A stretch of DNA of 64,000 nt from Billgrantia zhangzhouensis (lineage in GTDB: Bacteria; Pseudomonadota; Gammaproteobacteria; Pseudomonadales; Halomonadaceae): contig NZ_JABFTT010000001.1 in assembly GCF_021404465.1 (NCBI RefSeq), positions 62,001 through 126,000 of the forward strand, written 5' to 3'. Below, piece by piece: positions 35,192-44,073 of the stretch. A model generated the notes under the pieces. The model worked only from the letters and a program-made list of their open reading frames with translations, had not been told where the DNA came from and made no database searches. Each line of letters opens with the position of its first letter. Position 1 is the stretch's first letter. The position numbers and the translations under genes were made by a program.

Positions 35192-36175
35192 TTACCTAAT
35201 TAAAAAATTATTCAGAACAATGTTATCTATACGAGCTGAGTATTTCTCGATAACCGGTTCCACAGCTTGTCTAAATTCCAGCACCTGTTCTTCATCTAGG
35301 TAATTCACGCTCATGCCCATAGAAGCGAGTGCATTCAAAGCTTCTTCATCCGCCTGTCGGGATACTTCACGTTGCTCTATTCGCGCATCAAAAGCCGCCT
35401 GCTGAATCAAATCCCTCTCACTTTCATTCAGCTTATTCCATGTAGGCTTCCCAATAAGAACCACTTGAGGGTTATAGTTATGTCTAGTTACTGTCAGGTA
35501 CTCCTGGACTTCATTGAATTTAGCTGCCATTATCAGCGGTGCAGGATTTTCCTGTCCATCCACCGCACCTGTTTCCATGGCAGTATAAAGTTCCGTAAAG
35601 GCCATAGGTACAGGATTTGCCCCCAGAGCTGACCACATATCCATGAACAGGGGGGTCTCTTGGACTCTAATATTGAGACCACGAAGATCTTCTAAATCTT
35701 CTATTGGTCTGGAGCGGTTAGTCAAATAGCGAAATCCTTGTTCCCAGTATGCCAGCCCAACCAACTGATGATTTTCTAGTTTGGATAAAAGTAGGCTTCC
35801 AGTATCGCCATCTACAATTTCGTCTACCTCCTCTGCGTCATCAAATATGAAAGGAAAATCAAAAATTGCGAAATCAGGTACTATATTGCTTAAATTACCG
35901 GCATTCCAAACCATCATATCAATGATCCCCCCTTGTAGAGAGGATAGCACCTGACTATCTCCTCCTAATACACCATTAGGAAATAGCTGGATTTTAATAT
36001 TACCTTCACTCCTGGTTTCTACCAGATCTTTGAAAACACTCATTCCTTCATATTGAGGTGTTCCCTGAGGACTGGTAGAAGCAAATCTCAGGGTCATGTT
36101 TCTTACATCTTGTGCCTGGATTTGCGCTGAGAAAATCATTGTCAACGCTGAGACCGCCATGAGTGTTTTACGCAT
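35192..36175 (-). CDS. TRAP transporter solute-binding protein (DctP family)
   Basis: About 327 residues with a signal peptide (MRKTLMAVSALTMIFSAQIQ, cleavage after AQA). The mature chain has LRFASTSPQGTPQYEG, the MMVWNAG region, the carboxylate-binding Arg region NIRVQETPLFMDMWSALGAN, and ENPAPLI. It delivers an acid, likely a sugar acid, to the DctQM permease. The ATG at 36175 is nine bases after GGAG and is preferred to the TTG at 36184, which lies directly against it. Confidence 0.93.
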   Translation of the reverse strand: MRKTLMAVSALTMIFSAQIQAQDVRNMTLRFASTSPQGTPQYEGMSVFKDLVETRSEGNIKIQLFPNGVLGGDSQVLSSLQGGIIDMMVWNAGNLSNIVPDFAIFDFPFIFDDAEEVDEIVDGDTGSLLLSKLENHQLVGLAYWEQGFRYLTNRSRPIEDLEDLRGLNIRVQETPLFMDMWSALGANPVPMAFTELYTAMETGAVDGQENPAPLIMAAKFNEVQEYLTVTRHNYNPQVVLIGKPTWNKLNESERDLIQQAAFDARIEQREVSRQADEEALNALASMGMSVNYLDEEQVLEFRQAVEPVIEKYSARIDNIVLNNFLIR

Positions 36176-36213
36176 GTCATTCAACTCCTTTTTTGATATT
36201 AGAGGTTATAGCC

Positions 36214-37491
36214 TCATGAGAGCCACGCCAATGGCAACGTGACAATTTGTGGAAGCAGAACAATCAACAAAAGCACGATTAGCTGCGCAAGAAAAAAGGG
36301 CAGGGTCCCTTTCACAAGCTCTTCATATCTCAGCTTTCCAACACCACTAACCACATTTAGAACAGTTCCTACTGGCGGTGTTATCAAGCTCAGTGAGCAA
36401 CAGATGACAAAAACAACTCCAAAATACACTGAGTCAATACCCGCAGCCGAAACGATAGGAACGAGAACAGGGCCTAGCAGCAAAATTGTTGGTGTAAGGT
36501 CCATGGCTGTTCCAATAAGGATAATCAGCACAACAATAACCAGCATCAAAAAAACTGGATATTCCATAAGGGGCGAAATTAAATGAATAAGCTGCCCAGG
36601 TATGTCAGCTATAGTAATCATCCATGCTGGGATTGAGGCTGCAGCAACCAAGAACATAACTGCCGCCGTGGATTTTCCTGCAATATAAAACACATCCAAC
36701 AAATCCAAGGGCTTTATTTCTCGGTATATAACCACAGATATAATTATTGCATAAACAGCAGCCACAGCTCCTGCTTCAGTTGGAGTCACCACTCCAAACC
36801 TAAGACCGACCACAATAATAATGGGTAGCATCAATGCCCACAAGCTGCTAACAAAAGCTTGAACCCTTTCTTTAAAGGAGCTTTTTTCGAATATTGGGCC
36901 AGGCTCTTTTCTCACAACAAAATACCAAGCAATACATATGCTTATTGCACACAAGATGCCTGGCACAATTCCTCCTAAGAAAAGACGAGTAATTGAAACT
37001 CCTGTTGTGACTCCAAACACAATAAAAGCAATACTTGGCGGTATAATGGGAGCTATTATAGAAGCAGAAGCGATCAACCCTCCTGCTCGATTTTTCTCAT
37101 GCCCAGCAGCCACCATCATTGGCAATAGCAAGGCTGCCAATGTAGCAGCATCAGCTAACGCCGACCCAGACAAGCTAGCCAATATGACACCCGCAAAGAT
37201 AGCGACATAGCCTAAACCACCTCTTTTATGTCCAACCAATGCCTGAGCTAATGCAATGATGCGCTTTGACAACCCACCTCTATTCATTACCTCACCGGCC
37301 AAAATGAATAGAGGAATAGCAAGTAGGGGAAAGCTACTAGCAGAATTCAGAATATTTTGCGCTACAATTTGTCCAGAAAACATATCCATATGCCACATTA
37401 ATGCGACACCACATAGAATCAAAGCATATGCAATCGGCAAACCAATAGCGACAAAAAACAGCAGTGTTAAAACAAAAATCAAAACTGTCAT
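36214..37491 (-). CDS. TRAP transporter large permease (DctM family)
   Basis: A 425-residue polytopic protein. DctM features are GLPIAYALILCGVALMWHMD, IPLFILAGEVMNRGGLSKR, LGGIVPGILCAI and LITPPVGTVLNVVSGVGKL. It overlaps the small permease gene by four bases (ATGA) with GAGGAAAGG as ribosome site. It catalyses sodium-driven uptake together with DctQ. Confidence 0.95.
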   Translation of the reverse strand: MTVLIFVLTLLFFVAIGLPIAYALILCGVALMWHMDMFSGQIVAQNILNSASSFPLLAIPLFILAGEVMNRGGLSKRIIALAQALVGHKRGGLGYVAIFAGVILASLSGSALADAATLAALLLPMMVAAGHEKNRAGGLIASASIIAPIIPPSIAFIVFGVTTGVSITRLFLGGIVPGILCAISICIAWYFVVRKEPGPIFEKSSFKERVQAFVSSLWALMLPIIIVVGLRFGVVTPTEAGAVAAVYAIIISVVIYREIKPLDLLDVFYIAGKSTAAVMFLVAAASIPAWMITIADIPGQLIHLISPLMEYPVFLMLVIVVLIILIGTAMDLTPTILLLGPVLVPIVSAAGIDSVYFGVVFVICCSLSLITPPVGTVLNVVSGVGKLRYEELVKGTLPFFLAQLIVLLLIVLLPQIVTLPLAWLS

Positions 37492-37994
37492 AACTGCCTT
37501 TCCTCATTCTTCAAGACTTCTCCACCTCTTGAATACTTTAGCACCACCTCAAATGAAGCAATTATTTGCACCCAAATGCTGAGAACAGAAAATATTACAC
37601 CGGTTAGATAAAAATACCCCATCGGCATGCCAACTGTCGGAGAAAGAGTACTCCAATTGAGCATCATCTGCTTCCAGCTACCATCTAAAAGCAAGACTCC
37701 AACGAAGATCATGCACAGCTTTGCCAAGATTACTACGCTAAGAGCCCCAAGTCTTGGCAGCTTTCTTACCAGGGCCTCTACTGCCACATGCCCATTCTCA
37801 TGAAGTACTATTATTGCACCAGAAAACACCATCCAAACAAATAAGAATCTAGATAGCTCAACCGAGATATTTATCCCGCTATTAAATCCATAGCGCAGCA
37901 CAACGTTAAGAAAAATTAGGCATACTATGCTTATAAGGCAAAAAACCAAAAAAAATTTTAGCGCATTAAAATATAATTGTATTAAAATCCGCAT
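37488..37994 (-). CDS. TRAP transporter small permease (DctQ family)
   Basis: A 168-residue, four-helix membrane protein. DctQ signatures are VVLRYGFNSGINISVELSRF, LFVWMVFSGAIIVLHENGHV and AVEALVRKLP. It has an AAGGGGAG site before the ATG. It is the first TRAP gene, 81 bases after kdgD, with a hairpin between. Confidence 0.92.
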   Translation of the reverse strand: MRILIQLYFNALKFFLVFCLISIVCLIFLNVVLRYGFNSGINISVELSRFLFVWMVFSGAIIVLHENGHVAVEALVRKLPRLGALSVVILAKLCMIFVGVLLLDGSWKQMMLNWSTLSPTVGMPMGYFYLTGVIFSVLSIWVQIIASFEVVLKYSRGGEVLKNEERQL

Positions 37995-38033
37995 ACTCTC
38001 CCCTTGTAATCTTTTCGTATAAGTCTATCCCAC

Positions 38034-38064
38034 GAGGCCCAAGCTTAAACTTAACTTGGGCCTC
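38034..38064 (-). terminator. Strong hairpin between kdgD and the TRAP genes
   Basis: Ten-base arms GAGGCCCAAG / CTTGGGCCTC around 11 bases. There is no T tract on the transcribed side, so it may be a leaky terminator or an RNA-processing stem that sets the kdgD to TRAP ratio. Confidence 0.5.
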
Positions 38065-38075
38065 ATGTCTTAGCC

Positions 38076-39002
38076 TTATGCGTAGCTACGCTGTTTTACA
38101 ACGCTCACCAGCTTTTCAAGCTGTCGGCACTCTTCAGCAGCAGGCATCTCCAGCGGCGCCCTCGCCGCCCCTGCCGGCCGGCCAATGATGGCGGCGCCGG
38201 CCTTGATCAGGCTGACCGCATAGCCCGGCTTGTTGTCGCGCAGCGCGACGAAGGGAATGAAGAAATCGTTGGTGATCCGCTTCACGGCTTCCTGGTTGCC
38301 CTTGCGCAGTTCCTTGTAGAACGTGACCGCCATCTCCGGCACGAAGTTGAACACCGCCGAGGAGTAGGTGTTCACGCCGATGGCGAGATACGCCTCGGCG
38401 AAGATCTCCGCCGTAGGCACGCCGCCCACGTAGGTCAACCGCTCACCGACCCGCTTGACGATGGTGTTGAGCAGTTGCATGTCGCCCTTGCCGTCCTTCA
38501 GACCGACCAGGTTGGGGCAGAGCATCGCCAGCTTGTGCGCCGACTCGGCGTTCAGTACCCCATTGGCGCGGTTGTAGTAGATGACAGCCAGGGAGGTCGA
38601 ATCGCAGATCTGGCGGGCGTATTCCACCAGGCCGTCCTGGGGGCATTCGGTGAGATAGGGCGGCATCAGCAGGATGCCGTCCGCCCCCGCCTCTTCCGCC
38701 GCCCGGGCAAACGCCTTGCCACTCTCGACGCTGAGTCCAGCGCTGGCGATCACCGGCAGCTTGCCGTCCACTACTTCCACAGCGGTGGCCACCACCTCGC
38801 GAAACTCTTCCAGCGAGAGATTGAAGAACTCCCCGGTGCCTCCCGCCACGAACACGGCGGAAATCTCGTGGCTAATGAACCACTCGAGGCGACGGCGGTA
38901 GCTCTCGGCATCGAAGCGACCCGCGCTGTCGAAATCGGTGATGGGAAATGACAGCAGGCCATCGCCCACGGCTTGCTTCACAGCGGTTGGAGAAAACTTC
39001 AC
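38076..39002 (-). CDS. kdgD: 5-dehydro-4-deoxyglucarate dehydratase
   Basis: A 308-residue member of the DapA/NAL superfamily. The Schiff-base lysine is in NLVGLKDGKGD, the tyrosine in AVIYYNRANG, and the phosphate-type loop in FVAGGTGEFFNLSLEE. It converts 5-keto-4-deoxyglucarate to 2,5-dioxovalerate with loss of water and CO2. The start is GTG 39002 with GAGGATGAG upstream. The partner dehydrogenase is at 31180. Composition is like the host chromosome, unlike the AT-rich TRAP block that follows. Confidence 0.92.
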   Translation of the reverse strand: MKFSPTAVKQAVGDGLLSFPITDFDSAGRFDAESYRRRLEWFISHEISAVFVAGGTGEFFNLSLEEFREVVATAVEVVDGKLPVIASAGLSVESGKAFARAAEEAGADGILLMPPYLTECPQDGLVEYARQICDSTSLAVIYYNRANGVLNAESAHKLAMLCPNLVGLKDGKGDMQLLNTIVKRVGERLTYVGGVPTAEIFAEAYLAIGVNTYSSAVFNFVPEMAVTFYKELRKGNQEAVKRITNDFFIPFVALRDNKPGYAVSLIKAGAAIIGRPAGAARAPLEMPAAEECRQLEKLVSVVKQRSYA

Positions 39003-39171
39003 GGACTCATCCTCTCTGGTTTTGATGCTTTGTCATACATCATACAAATAACAACCTAAAGGAGCGGAAAGCGCCCGCGCAAGGGGAAATGGACCGACCT
39101 CGACTAAAGAACTAGGCGCAGCAACGGCGCGCCGGGAGGGCTCGTCGAGAAAGTACGGTGGCGGACGAGGC

Positions 39172-39915
39172 TCAGGCGGCGGGTGGCCCGAGGTCGCCGA
39201 AGCGATATTGCAACAGGGACAGCGCCACCACCGGCGCGGTCTCGGTGCGCAGGATGCGCGGCCCGAGGGAGAGAGGCAAAAAGTCGCTGGCCACGGCGGC
39301 CTCGACTTCACTGGTGGAAAAGCCGCCTTCGGGGCCTATCAGCAGTGCCACGGAGGCCGGGGCATCGCTACGCTCGAACGCGCCCGCAGTGCCGGGATGC
39401 AGCACCAGGCGCAGCGCCTCGCAGCGCTCGCCTAGCCACTCTGTCAGCGGCCTAGGCGAATGCACGGCAGGCACCACGGCGCGACCGCACTGTTCGCAGG
39501 CGCTGGCGGCCACCGCCTGCCAGTGGGCGAGCTTCTTCGCCTCGCGCTCGCCCTTGAGACGCACGTCGCCGTGCTCGGTGTAGAGCGGCGTGATGGCGGC
39601 GACACCCAGTTCGACGGCCTTCTGGATGGCATAGTCCATGCGATCCCCCTTGGAGATCGCCTGCCCCAGGTGCACCGGCAGCGGCGATTCGCCACGGCCC
39701 CCCTCCACCGCCTCGATGCGGGCCACCACGCGTTTGCGGCCGGCCTCGACGAGTACCGCCCGGGCCTCCAAGCCGGCGCCGTCGAACAGCCGTACCGGCG
39801 CGCCTTCACCCAGGCGAAGCACCCGGGCCACATGGCGTGCCGGCCCTTCGGGTAGAACGACGTCGCCGCCGACGGAGAAGTCGGCGGCGACGTGAATGCG
39901 CGGGCCGGTCGACAC
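39172..39915 (-). CDS. rsmE: 16S rRNA (uracil(1498)-N(3))-methyltransferase
   Basis: A 247-residue SPOUT methyltransferase that methylates U1498 of 16S rRNA. An N-terminal PUA-like part (about 1-70, HVARVLRLGEGAPVRLFDGA) is followed by KGDRMDYAIQKAVELGVAAI, the SAM-binding LLIGPEGGFSTSEVEAA and the knot LGPRILRTETAPVVALSLLQ. The start is GTG 39915 (STGPRIHVA), 11 bases after the secB stop; the open frame beyond is a secB shadow. Confidence 0.93.
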   Translation of the reverse strand: MSTGPRIHVAADFSVGGDVVLPEGPARHVARVLRLGEGAPVRLFDGAGLEARAVLVEAGRKRVVARIEAVEGGRGESPLPVHLGQAISKGDRMDYAIQKAVELGVAAITPLYTEHGDVRLKGEREAKKLAHWQAVAASACEQCGRAVVPAVHSPRPLTEWLGERCEALRLVLHPGTAGAFERSDAPASVALLIGPEGGFSTSEVEAAVASDFLPLSLGPRILRTETAPVVALSLLQYRFGDLGPPAA

Positions 39916-39926
39916 GCGACGCGCCC

Positions 39927-40454
39927 TTACTGGGTGGTTTGCTCGCCCTGCTGCTGGGCCTGCTCGGCCTCGCGCTTCTTCTTCTGGGCGAAGATCGCCT
40001 CGAAGTTGACCGGCGCCAGCATCAGGGGCGGGAAACCGCCGCGGTTGACCAGGTTGTCGATGCACTCCCGGGCGTAGGGGAACAGCACGTTGGGGCAGAA
40101 GGCGCCCAGGGTGTGCTCGAGCTGCGCCCCTTCGATGCCACTGATGCGGAACAGGCCGGCCTGCTCGATTTCGGCGAGGAAGGAAGTCTGACCGCTCTCA
40201 CTGTGAGAGACCTGGGCGGTCACTTTCACCACCACCTCGTAGAGCCCCTCGCCAACCTGGGCGCTGGAAGTGTTCAGATCCAGGCCAACCTTGGGCTTGA
40301 ACGGTTGCTGGAACACGGCGGGGGAGTTCGGCGCCTCGAAGGAGATGTCCTTGACGTAGATACGCTGAACGGCGAACTGGAGCTGTTGCTTGTTTTGCTG
40401 GCCCGCGGCGGCCTGGTTGCCGCCGGCGGCGTTCTGGCTGTTCTCATCGGCCAT
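39927..40454 (-). CDS. secB: Protein-export chaperone SecB
   Basis: A 175-residue cytosolic chaperone that holds precursors unfolded for SecA. The family core is [20 protein letters not shown], then [40 protein letters not shown] and [17 protein letters not shown]. Both the N-terminus (Asn/Gln/Ala) and the C-terminus ([18 protein letters not shown]) are polar tails. ATG 40454 (MADENSQ) is the natural start; the upstream frame overlaps the rhodanese gene. Confidence 0.96.
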   Translation of the reverse strand: MADENSQNAAGGNQAAAGQQNKQQLQFAVQRIYVKDISFEAPNSPAVFQQPFKPKVGLDLNTSSAQVGEGLYEVVVKVTAQVSHSESGQTSFLAEIEQAGLFRISGIEGAQLEHTLGAFCPNVLFPYARECIDNLVNRGGFPPLMLAPVNFEAIFAQKKKREAEQAQQQGEQTTQ

Positions 40455-40492
40455 GGGAAGGTTCCTTTTGCGTCGTGCGTCTTGTGTATTGG

Positions 40493-40915
40493 CTATTTCT
40501 TGACCACCGGCAGACCGTCGGCCTGCCACTGCATCATGCCGCCCTTAAGCTTGAAGGCCCGCGTAAAGCCGGCCTTGGTCAGCTTGGCCATGGTAATGCC
40601 CGATGCCTGGCCGCTCTTGCAGACCACGATGATCGGCTTGTCCTTGACCTTCTCGAGTTCGCCCATGCGATCATCGATGCGGCTCTGGGGAATGTTGCGC
40701 GCGCCGGCGATATGGCCGGCCTTGAAGTCATTCGCCTCGCGGGTGTCCACCACCACGGCGTCCTCGCGGTTGATCAACTGGGTCGCCTGGCTGGAAGATA
40801 CGCCGCTCGCGGCGCTGTTGCGAACCTCATAGGCGATCCAGGCGGTCAGCACCATGAGGAAGGCGCCCACCAGGAGCGGATGATTCTGCACGAATTCGAA
40901 CAGTTGATCGATCAT
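40493..40915 (-). CDS. Membrane-anchored rhodanese-like protein (YibN type)
   Basis: A 140-residue protein with an N-terminal membrane helix ([20 protein letters not shown]) and one rhodanese domain (about 40-140). The active-site loop CKSGQAS carries the expected cysteine, and [20 protein letters not shown] is the usual N-terminal motif. It lies directly upstream of secB and divergent from gpmI, as yibN does in E. coli apart from a missing grxC. Role: probable sulfurtransferase at the inner membrane. Confidence 0.9.
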   Translation of the reverse strand: MIDQLFEFVQNHPLLVGAFLMVLTAWIAYEVRNSAASGVSSSQATQLINREDAVVVDTREANDFKAGHIAGARNIPQSRIDDRMGELEKVKDKPIIVVCKSGQASGITMAKLTKAGFTRAFKLKGGMMQWQADGLPVVKK

Positions 40916-41232
40916 GGGTCCGGCACACTCTTGTCGGGAATAGCGGAAAGTCGTTGGGGCAAGTCACCCGGATGGCGGAGTATACACCATGAGGCATCCC
41001 CTGCGGCATGGTCTCCCGGCCATGCGCCAGGCCATGACGCTCGCCTGACCGTGCGTTATGATGCCGCAAGCCGACTCAAGTCGCGACCCCGTCGTCCAGG
41101 TGCTTGTCCCGTGCGGCCCTCGAGCGACTCAGAAAGACCCGCCGCCCATCGCCGCACAGGCGAATCGGCCGAGGACAGCCTCCCGGACGGCCCGATGTCG
41201 CGCCCATCATGCTCAAGAGGCCCATTGCTCCC
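40916..41232. promoter_or_regulatory. Divergent promoter region of rhodanese-secB and gpmI
   Basis: 317 bases without a gene. A plus-strand promoter candidate is ATGACG (41034) with a 17-base spacer and TATGAT (41057-41062), giving gpmI a long leader. On the minus strand a perfect TATACT at 40979-40984 could serve the rhodanese operon, though its -35 is poor. Confidence 0.4.
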
Positions 41233-42801
41233 ATGACGACAGAGAACGCCCCGCGTCCCGTTGCCCTGATCATTCTGGATGGCTACGGCCATAATCCCGA
41301 TCCCACCGATAACGCCGTCACCGCAGCGCACACGCCGAACATGGATCGGCTGTGGCAAGAGCACCCCCATGCCCTGCTGCACACCGACGGTAAGTACGTG
41401 GGCTTGCCCGAGGGGCAGATGGGCAACTCCGAGGTGGGGCACATGAACCTGGGCGCCGGCCGGGTCGTTTATCAGGAGCTCACCCGTATCTCCAAGGCCA
41501 TCGAGGATGGCGATCTCGACCTCATTCCTGCCCTGACCGATGCCATCGATGCCGCCGTGAGCGCGGGCCGCGCCGTGCATCTGCTCGGCCTGCTCTCTCC
41601 CGGCGGCGTGCACAGTCACGAGGACCACATCCTGGCCATGGCCGAGCTGGCCGCCCGCCGTGGTGCCCAGTGCATCTACGTGCACGGCTTCCTCGATGGC
41701 CGCGACACCGCACCGCGCAGCGCCCTGGCCTCCATCGAGCGCACCAACGCCCGACTAGCCGAGCTGGTCGGGGCCGACCACGGCTTCGTCGCCTCTATCA
41801 TCGGTCGCTATTTCGCCATGGATCGCGACAACCGCTGGGACCGCGTCGAGAAGGCCTATCGCCTGCTCACCGAGGGGGTGGGCGAGTACCAGGCCACCAG
41901 CGCCGAGCAGGGGCTGCGGGATGCGTACGAGCGCGGCGAGAACGACGAGTTCGTCTCGGCCACCGTGATCCAGACCGAACAGGGGCCTGCGTCCGTGGCA
42001 GACGGCGATGCCGCCATCTTCATGAACTTCCGCGCCGACCGTGCCCGCGAGCTGACCCGCGCCTTCGTCGAGGATGGCTTCAACGGCTTCGAGCGTCGCG
42101 TACGCCCGGCGCTGGCCGGTGGCAGCCTGGTCACCCTGACCCAATATGCCGCCGACATACCCGCCCCGGCCGCTTTCCCGCCGGCCGACCTGCACAATAC
42201 CCTGGGCGAAGTGATGGAGAACCGCGGCCTGACTCAGCTGCGCATCGCCGAGACCGAGAAGTACGCTCATGTCACCTTCTTCTTCTCCGGCGGTCGCGAG
42301 GCCGAATTCGAGGGTGAGACCCGTGTGCTGGTGCCCTCGCCCCAGGACGTCAAGACCTACGACGAGAAGCCCGAGATGAGCGCCGAGGAAGTGACCGACC
42401 GCTTGGTGGAAGCGATCGACTCGGGCCGCTACGACCTGATCGTGTGCAACTACGCCAACGGCGACATGGTCGGCCATACCGGCGATTTCGACGCTGCGGT
42501 CAAGGCCATCGAGGCGGTTGACGCCTGCGTCGGCCGCGTGGTGGAGGCCATCGAGCGCGCCGGCGGCGCCTGCCTGATCACCGCCGACCACGGCAACGCC
42601 GAGCAGATGGTCAACCCCGACACCGGCGTGGCCCAGACCGCCCATACCACCTTCGAAGTACCGCTGATCCATGTCGGTCCCCGCGCCGTGAAACTGCTCG
42701 ACGACGGTCGCCTGTGCGATATCGCGCCGACCCTGCTGACGATGATGGAGCAGCCGATTCCCGAGGAGATGACCGGCCGGGTGCTGATCGAGCCGGCATG
42801 A
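41233..42801 (+). CDS. gpmI: 2,3-bisphosphoglycerate-independent phosphoglycerate mutase
   Basis: A 522-residue manganese-dependent mutase of glycolysis and gluconeogenesis. The start of the alkaline-phosphatase-like fold is [11 protein letters not shown] (metal Asp). The phosphoryl-accepting serine is in [17 protein letters not shown]. The insertion domain contains [17 protein letters not shown], and the second metal site is [12 protein letters not shown] and [11 protein letters not shown]. The start MTTENAPRP at 41233 gives the usual length; an in-frame ATG at 41209 is also possible. Confidence 0.96.
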   Translation: MTTENAPRPVALIILDGYGHNPDPTDNAVTAAHTPNMDRLWQEHPHALLHTDGKYVGLPEGQMGNSEVGHMNLGAGRVVYQELTRISKAIEDGDLDLIPALTDAIDAAVSAGRAVHLLGLLSPGGVHSHEDHILAMAELAARRGAQCIYVHGFLDGRDTAPRSALASIERTNARLAELVGADHGFVASIIGRYFAMDRDNRWDRVEKAYRLLTEGVGEYQATSAEQGLRDAYERGENDEFVSATVIQTEQGPASVADGDAAIFMNFRADRARELTRAFVEDGFNGFERRVRPALAGGSLVTLTQYAADIPAPAAFPPADLHNTLGEVMENRGLTQLRIAETEKYAHVTFFFSGGREAEFEGETRVLVPSPQDVKTYDEKPEMSAEEVTDRLVEAIDSGRYDLIVCNYANGDMVGHTGDFDAAVKAIEAVDACVGRVVEAIERAGGACLITADHGNAEQMVNPDTGVAQTAHTTFEVPLIHVGPRAVKLLDDGRLCDIAPTLLTMMEQPIPEEMTGRVLIEPA

Positions 42802-42826
42802 CCAGCGCTTGCGAGCCCGTACAACC

Positions 42827-43999
42827 ATGAATCGGCCTCGGTGGCGCCCCCCATTGAGAGCCCTGCTGGTGGCTCTCGCCATGCTGCCAGGGCTGGTCGG
42901 GTTGGGTTCGGCCAGTGCGCAAGCCCAGCCCAGCGAACGCGAAGCACGCGCGCGTCTCGATGCCATCGGCAGCGAGATTCAGGCGCTAGGTCGACGCCTG
43001 AGCCAGACCCGCGAGGCCCAGGACGAGGCCACCCGGGCGCTGCGCCAGGCGGAAACCGCTCTGGCCGAGACGCATGCCCGGCTGGACGCCATCCAGACCG
43101 ACCGCCGCCGGCTCAGCGACGAGATCGAGACACTCGGATCTGCCCGCGAAGCACTACGGGCCGAACGTGCCGAGCAAGTCGAGGCGCTCAACGTGCAGTT
43201 GGATGCGCTTTATCGACTGGGCCTCTCCCCGCAGCTCAAACTGCTGCTCAATCAGGACGACCCGGCACGGCTCGACCGCCTGCAAACCTACCTCAACCAC
43301 CTGGCCCGCGCCCGCAACGCGCGGCTGGACGAGATCGCCCGGCTCGATGCCCAGTTGAGCGAGAACCGCCGTGAGCTGCAGGCGCGCGGCGAGCGAATGG
43401 ACGCCTTGGCCGACGAACTCGCCACGCGCAGCGCCGAGCTTGCCGAACATATGGCCGAGCGCGAACGTCTGGTCGCGGAGCTGGACGCACGCTATAGCGA
43501 CGAGCAGTCGCGTCTGGCACGCCTCAACCGCGACCGCAGCGAAGCCGAGCAGGTGCTGGAGCGTGTCCGCGAGGAGCTCGCCCGGCTGCAGCGCCCGCCA
43601 CCCTCCACTGCCATAGAGCGCACCCGGGGCGATCTGCCCTGGCCCGTACAGGGCAACGTGACCTCGAGCTATCGGCGCGGCGACGGAGTGCACTACAACG
43701 GCATCCTGATCGAGGCCCGGGAGGGCACACCGGTACAGGCGGTGCATGCCGGGCGGGTGGTCTTCGCCGACTGGATGCGCGGCTTCGGCAATTTGCTGAT
43801 CATCGATCATGGCGACAATGTCATGACCCTTTATGCCCATCTGCAGCAGTTCGGCACTGGCGTCGGCCAGGCTGTCTCGCGAGGTGATACCCTGGGTACG
43901 GTGGGCAAGAGCGGAGGCCATACCACGCCGGCGCTTTATTTCGAAGTTCGTCGTAACGGCGACCCCATCGACCCTCAGGCCTGGATTGCACGGAGATGA
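42827..43999 (+). CDS. envC: Murein hydrolase activator EnvC-like protein
   Basis: A 390-residue periplasmic protein. The signal peptide covers about 1-33 (LLVALAMLPGLVGLGSASAQA). A long coiled coil (about 35-245) and a C-terminal LytM/M23 domain (about 270-390) follow. In active M23 enzymes the metal motifs are H-x3-D and H-x-H; here the matching positions read HYNGILIEA and YAHLQ, so the domain looks catalytically degenerate, as in EnvC, which activates the amidases AmiA/B at division. It lies between gpmI and ctpA. Confidence 0.92.
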   Translation: MNRPRWRPPLRALLVALAMLPGLVGLGSASAQAQPSEREARARLDAIGSEIQALGRRLSQTREAQDEATRALRQAETALAETHARLDAIQTDRRRLSDEIETLGSAREALRAERAEQVEALNVQLDALYRLGLSPQLKLLLNQDDPARLDRLQTYLNHLARARNARLDEIARLDAQLSENRRELQARGERMDALADELATRSAELAEHMAERERLVAELDARYSDEQSRLARLNRDRSEAEQVLERVREELARLQRPPPSTAIERTRGDLPWPVQGNVTSSYRRGDGVHYNGILIEAREGTPVQAVHAGRVVFADWMRGFGNLLIIDHGDNVMTLYAHLQQFGTGVGQAVSRGDTLGTVGKSGGHTTPALYFEVRRNGDPIDPQAWIARR

Positions 44000-44073
44000 C
44001 AATGACAGGGATTTCACAAGCCCGGGGCCTCGGGCTATGCTGGTCAGCCTCGCCTCGTAACAGCGGAGTTCGC

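Noticed and set aside
39030..39047. TTGTCATACATCATACAA upstream of kdgD as a GntR operator
   Set aside because: Only the outer TTGT/ACAA pair is symmetric and it does not match the palindrome at 33503-33515.
41755..42966. 403-codon open frame antisense to gpmI
   Set aside because: Shadow frame; gpmI motifs are complete on the plus strand.
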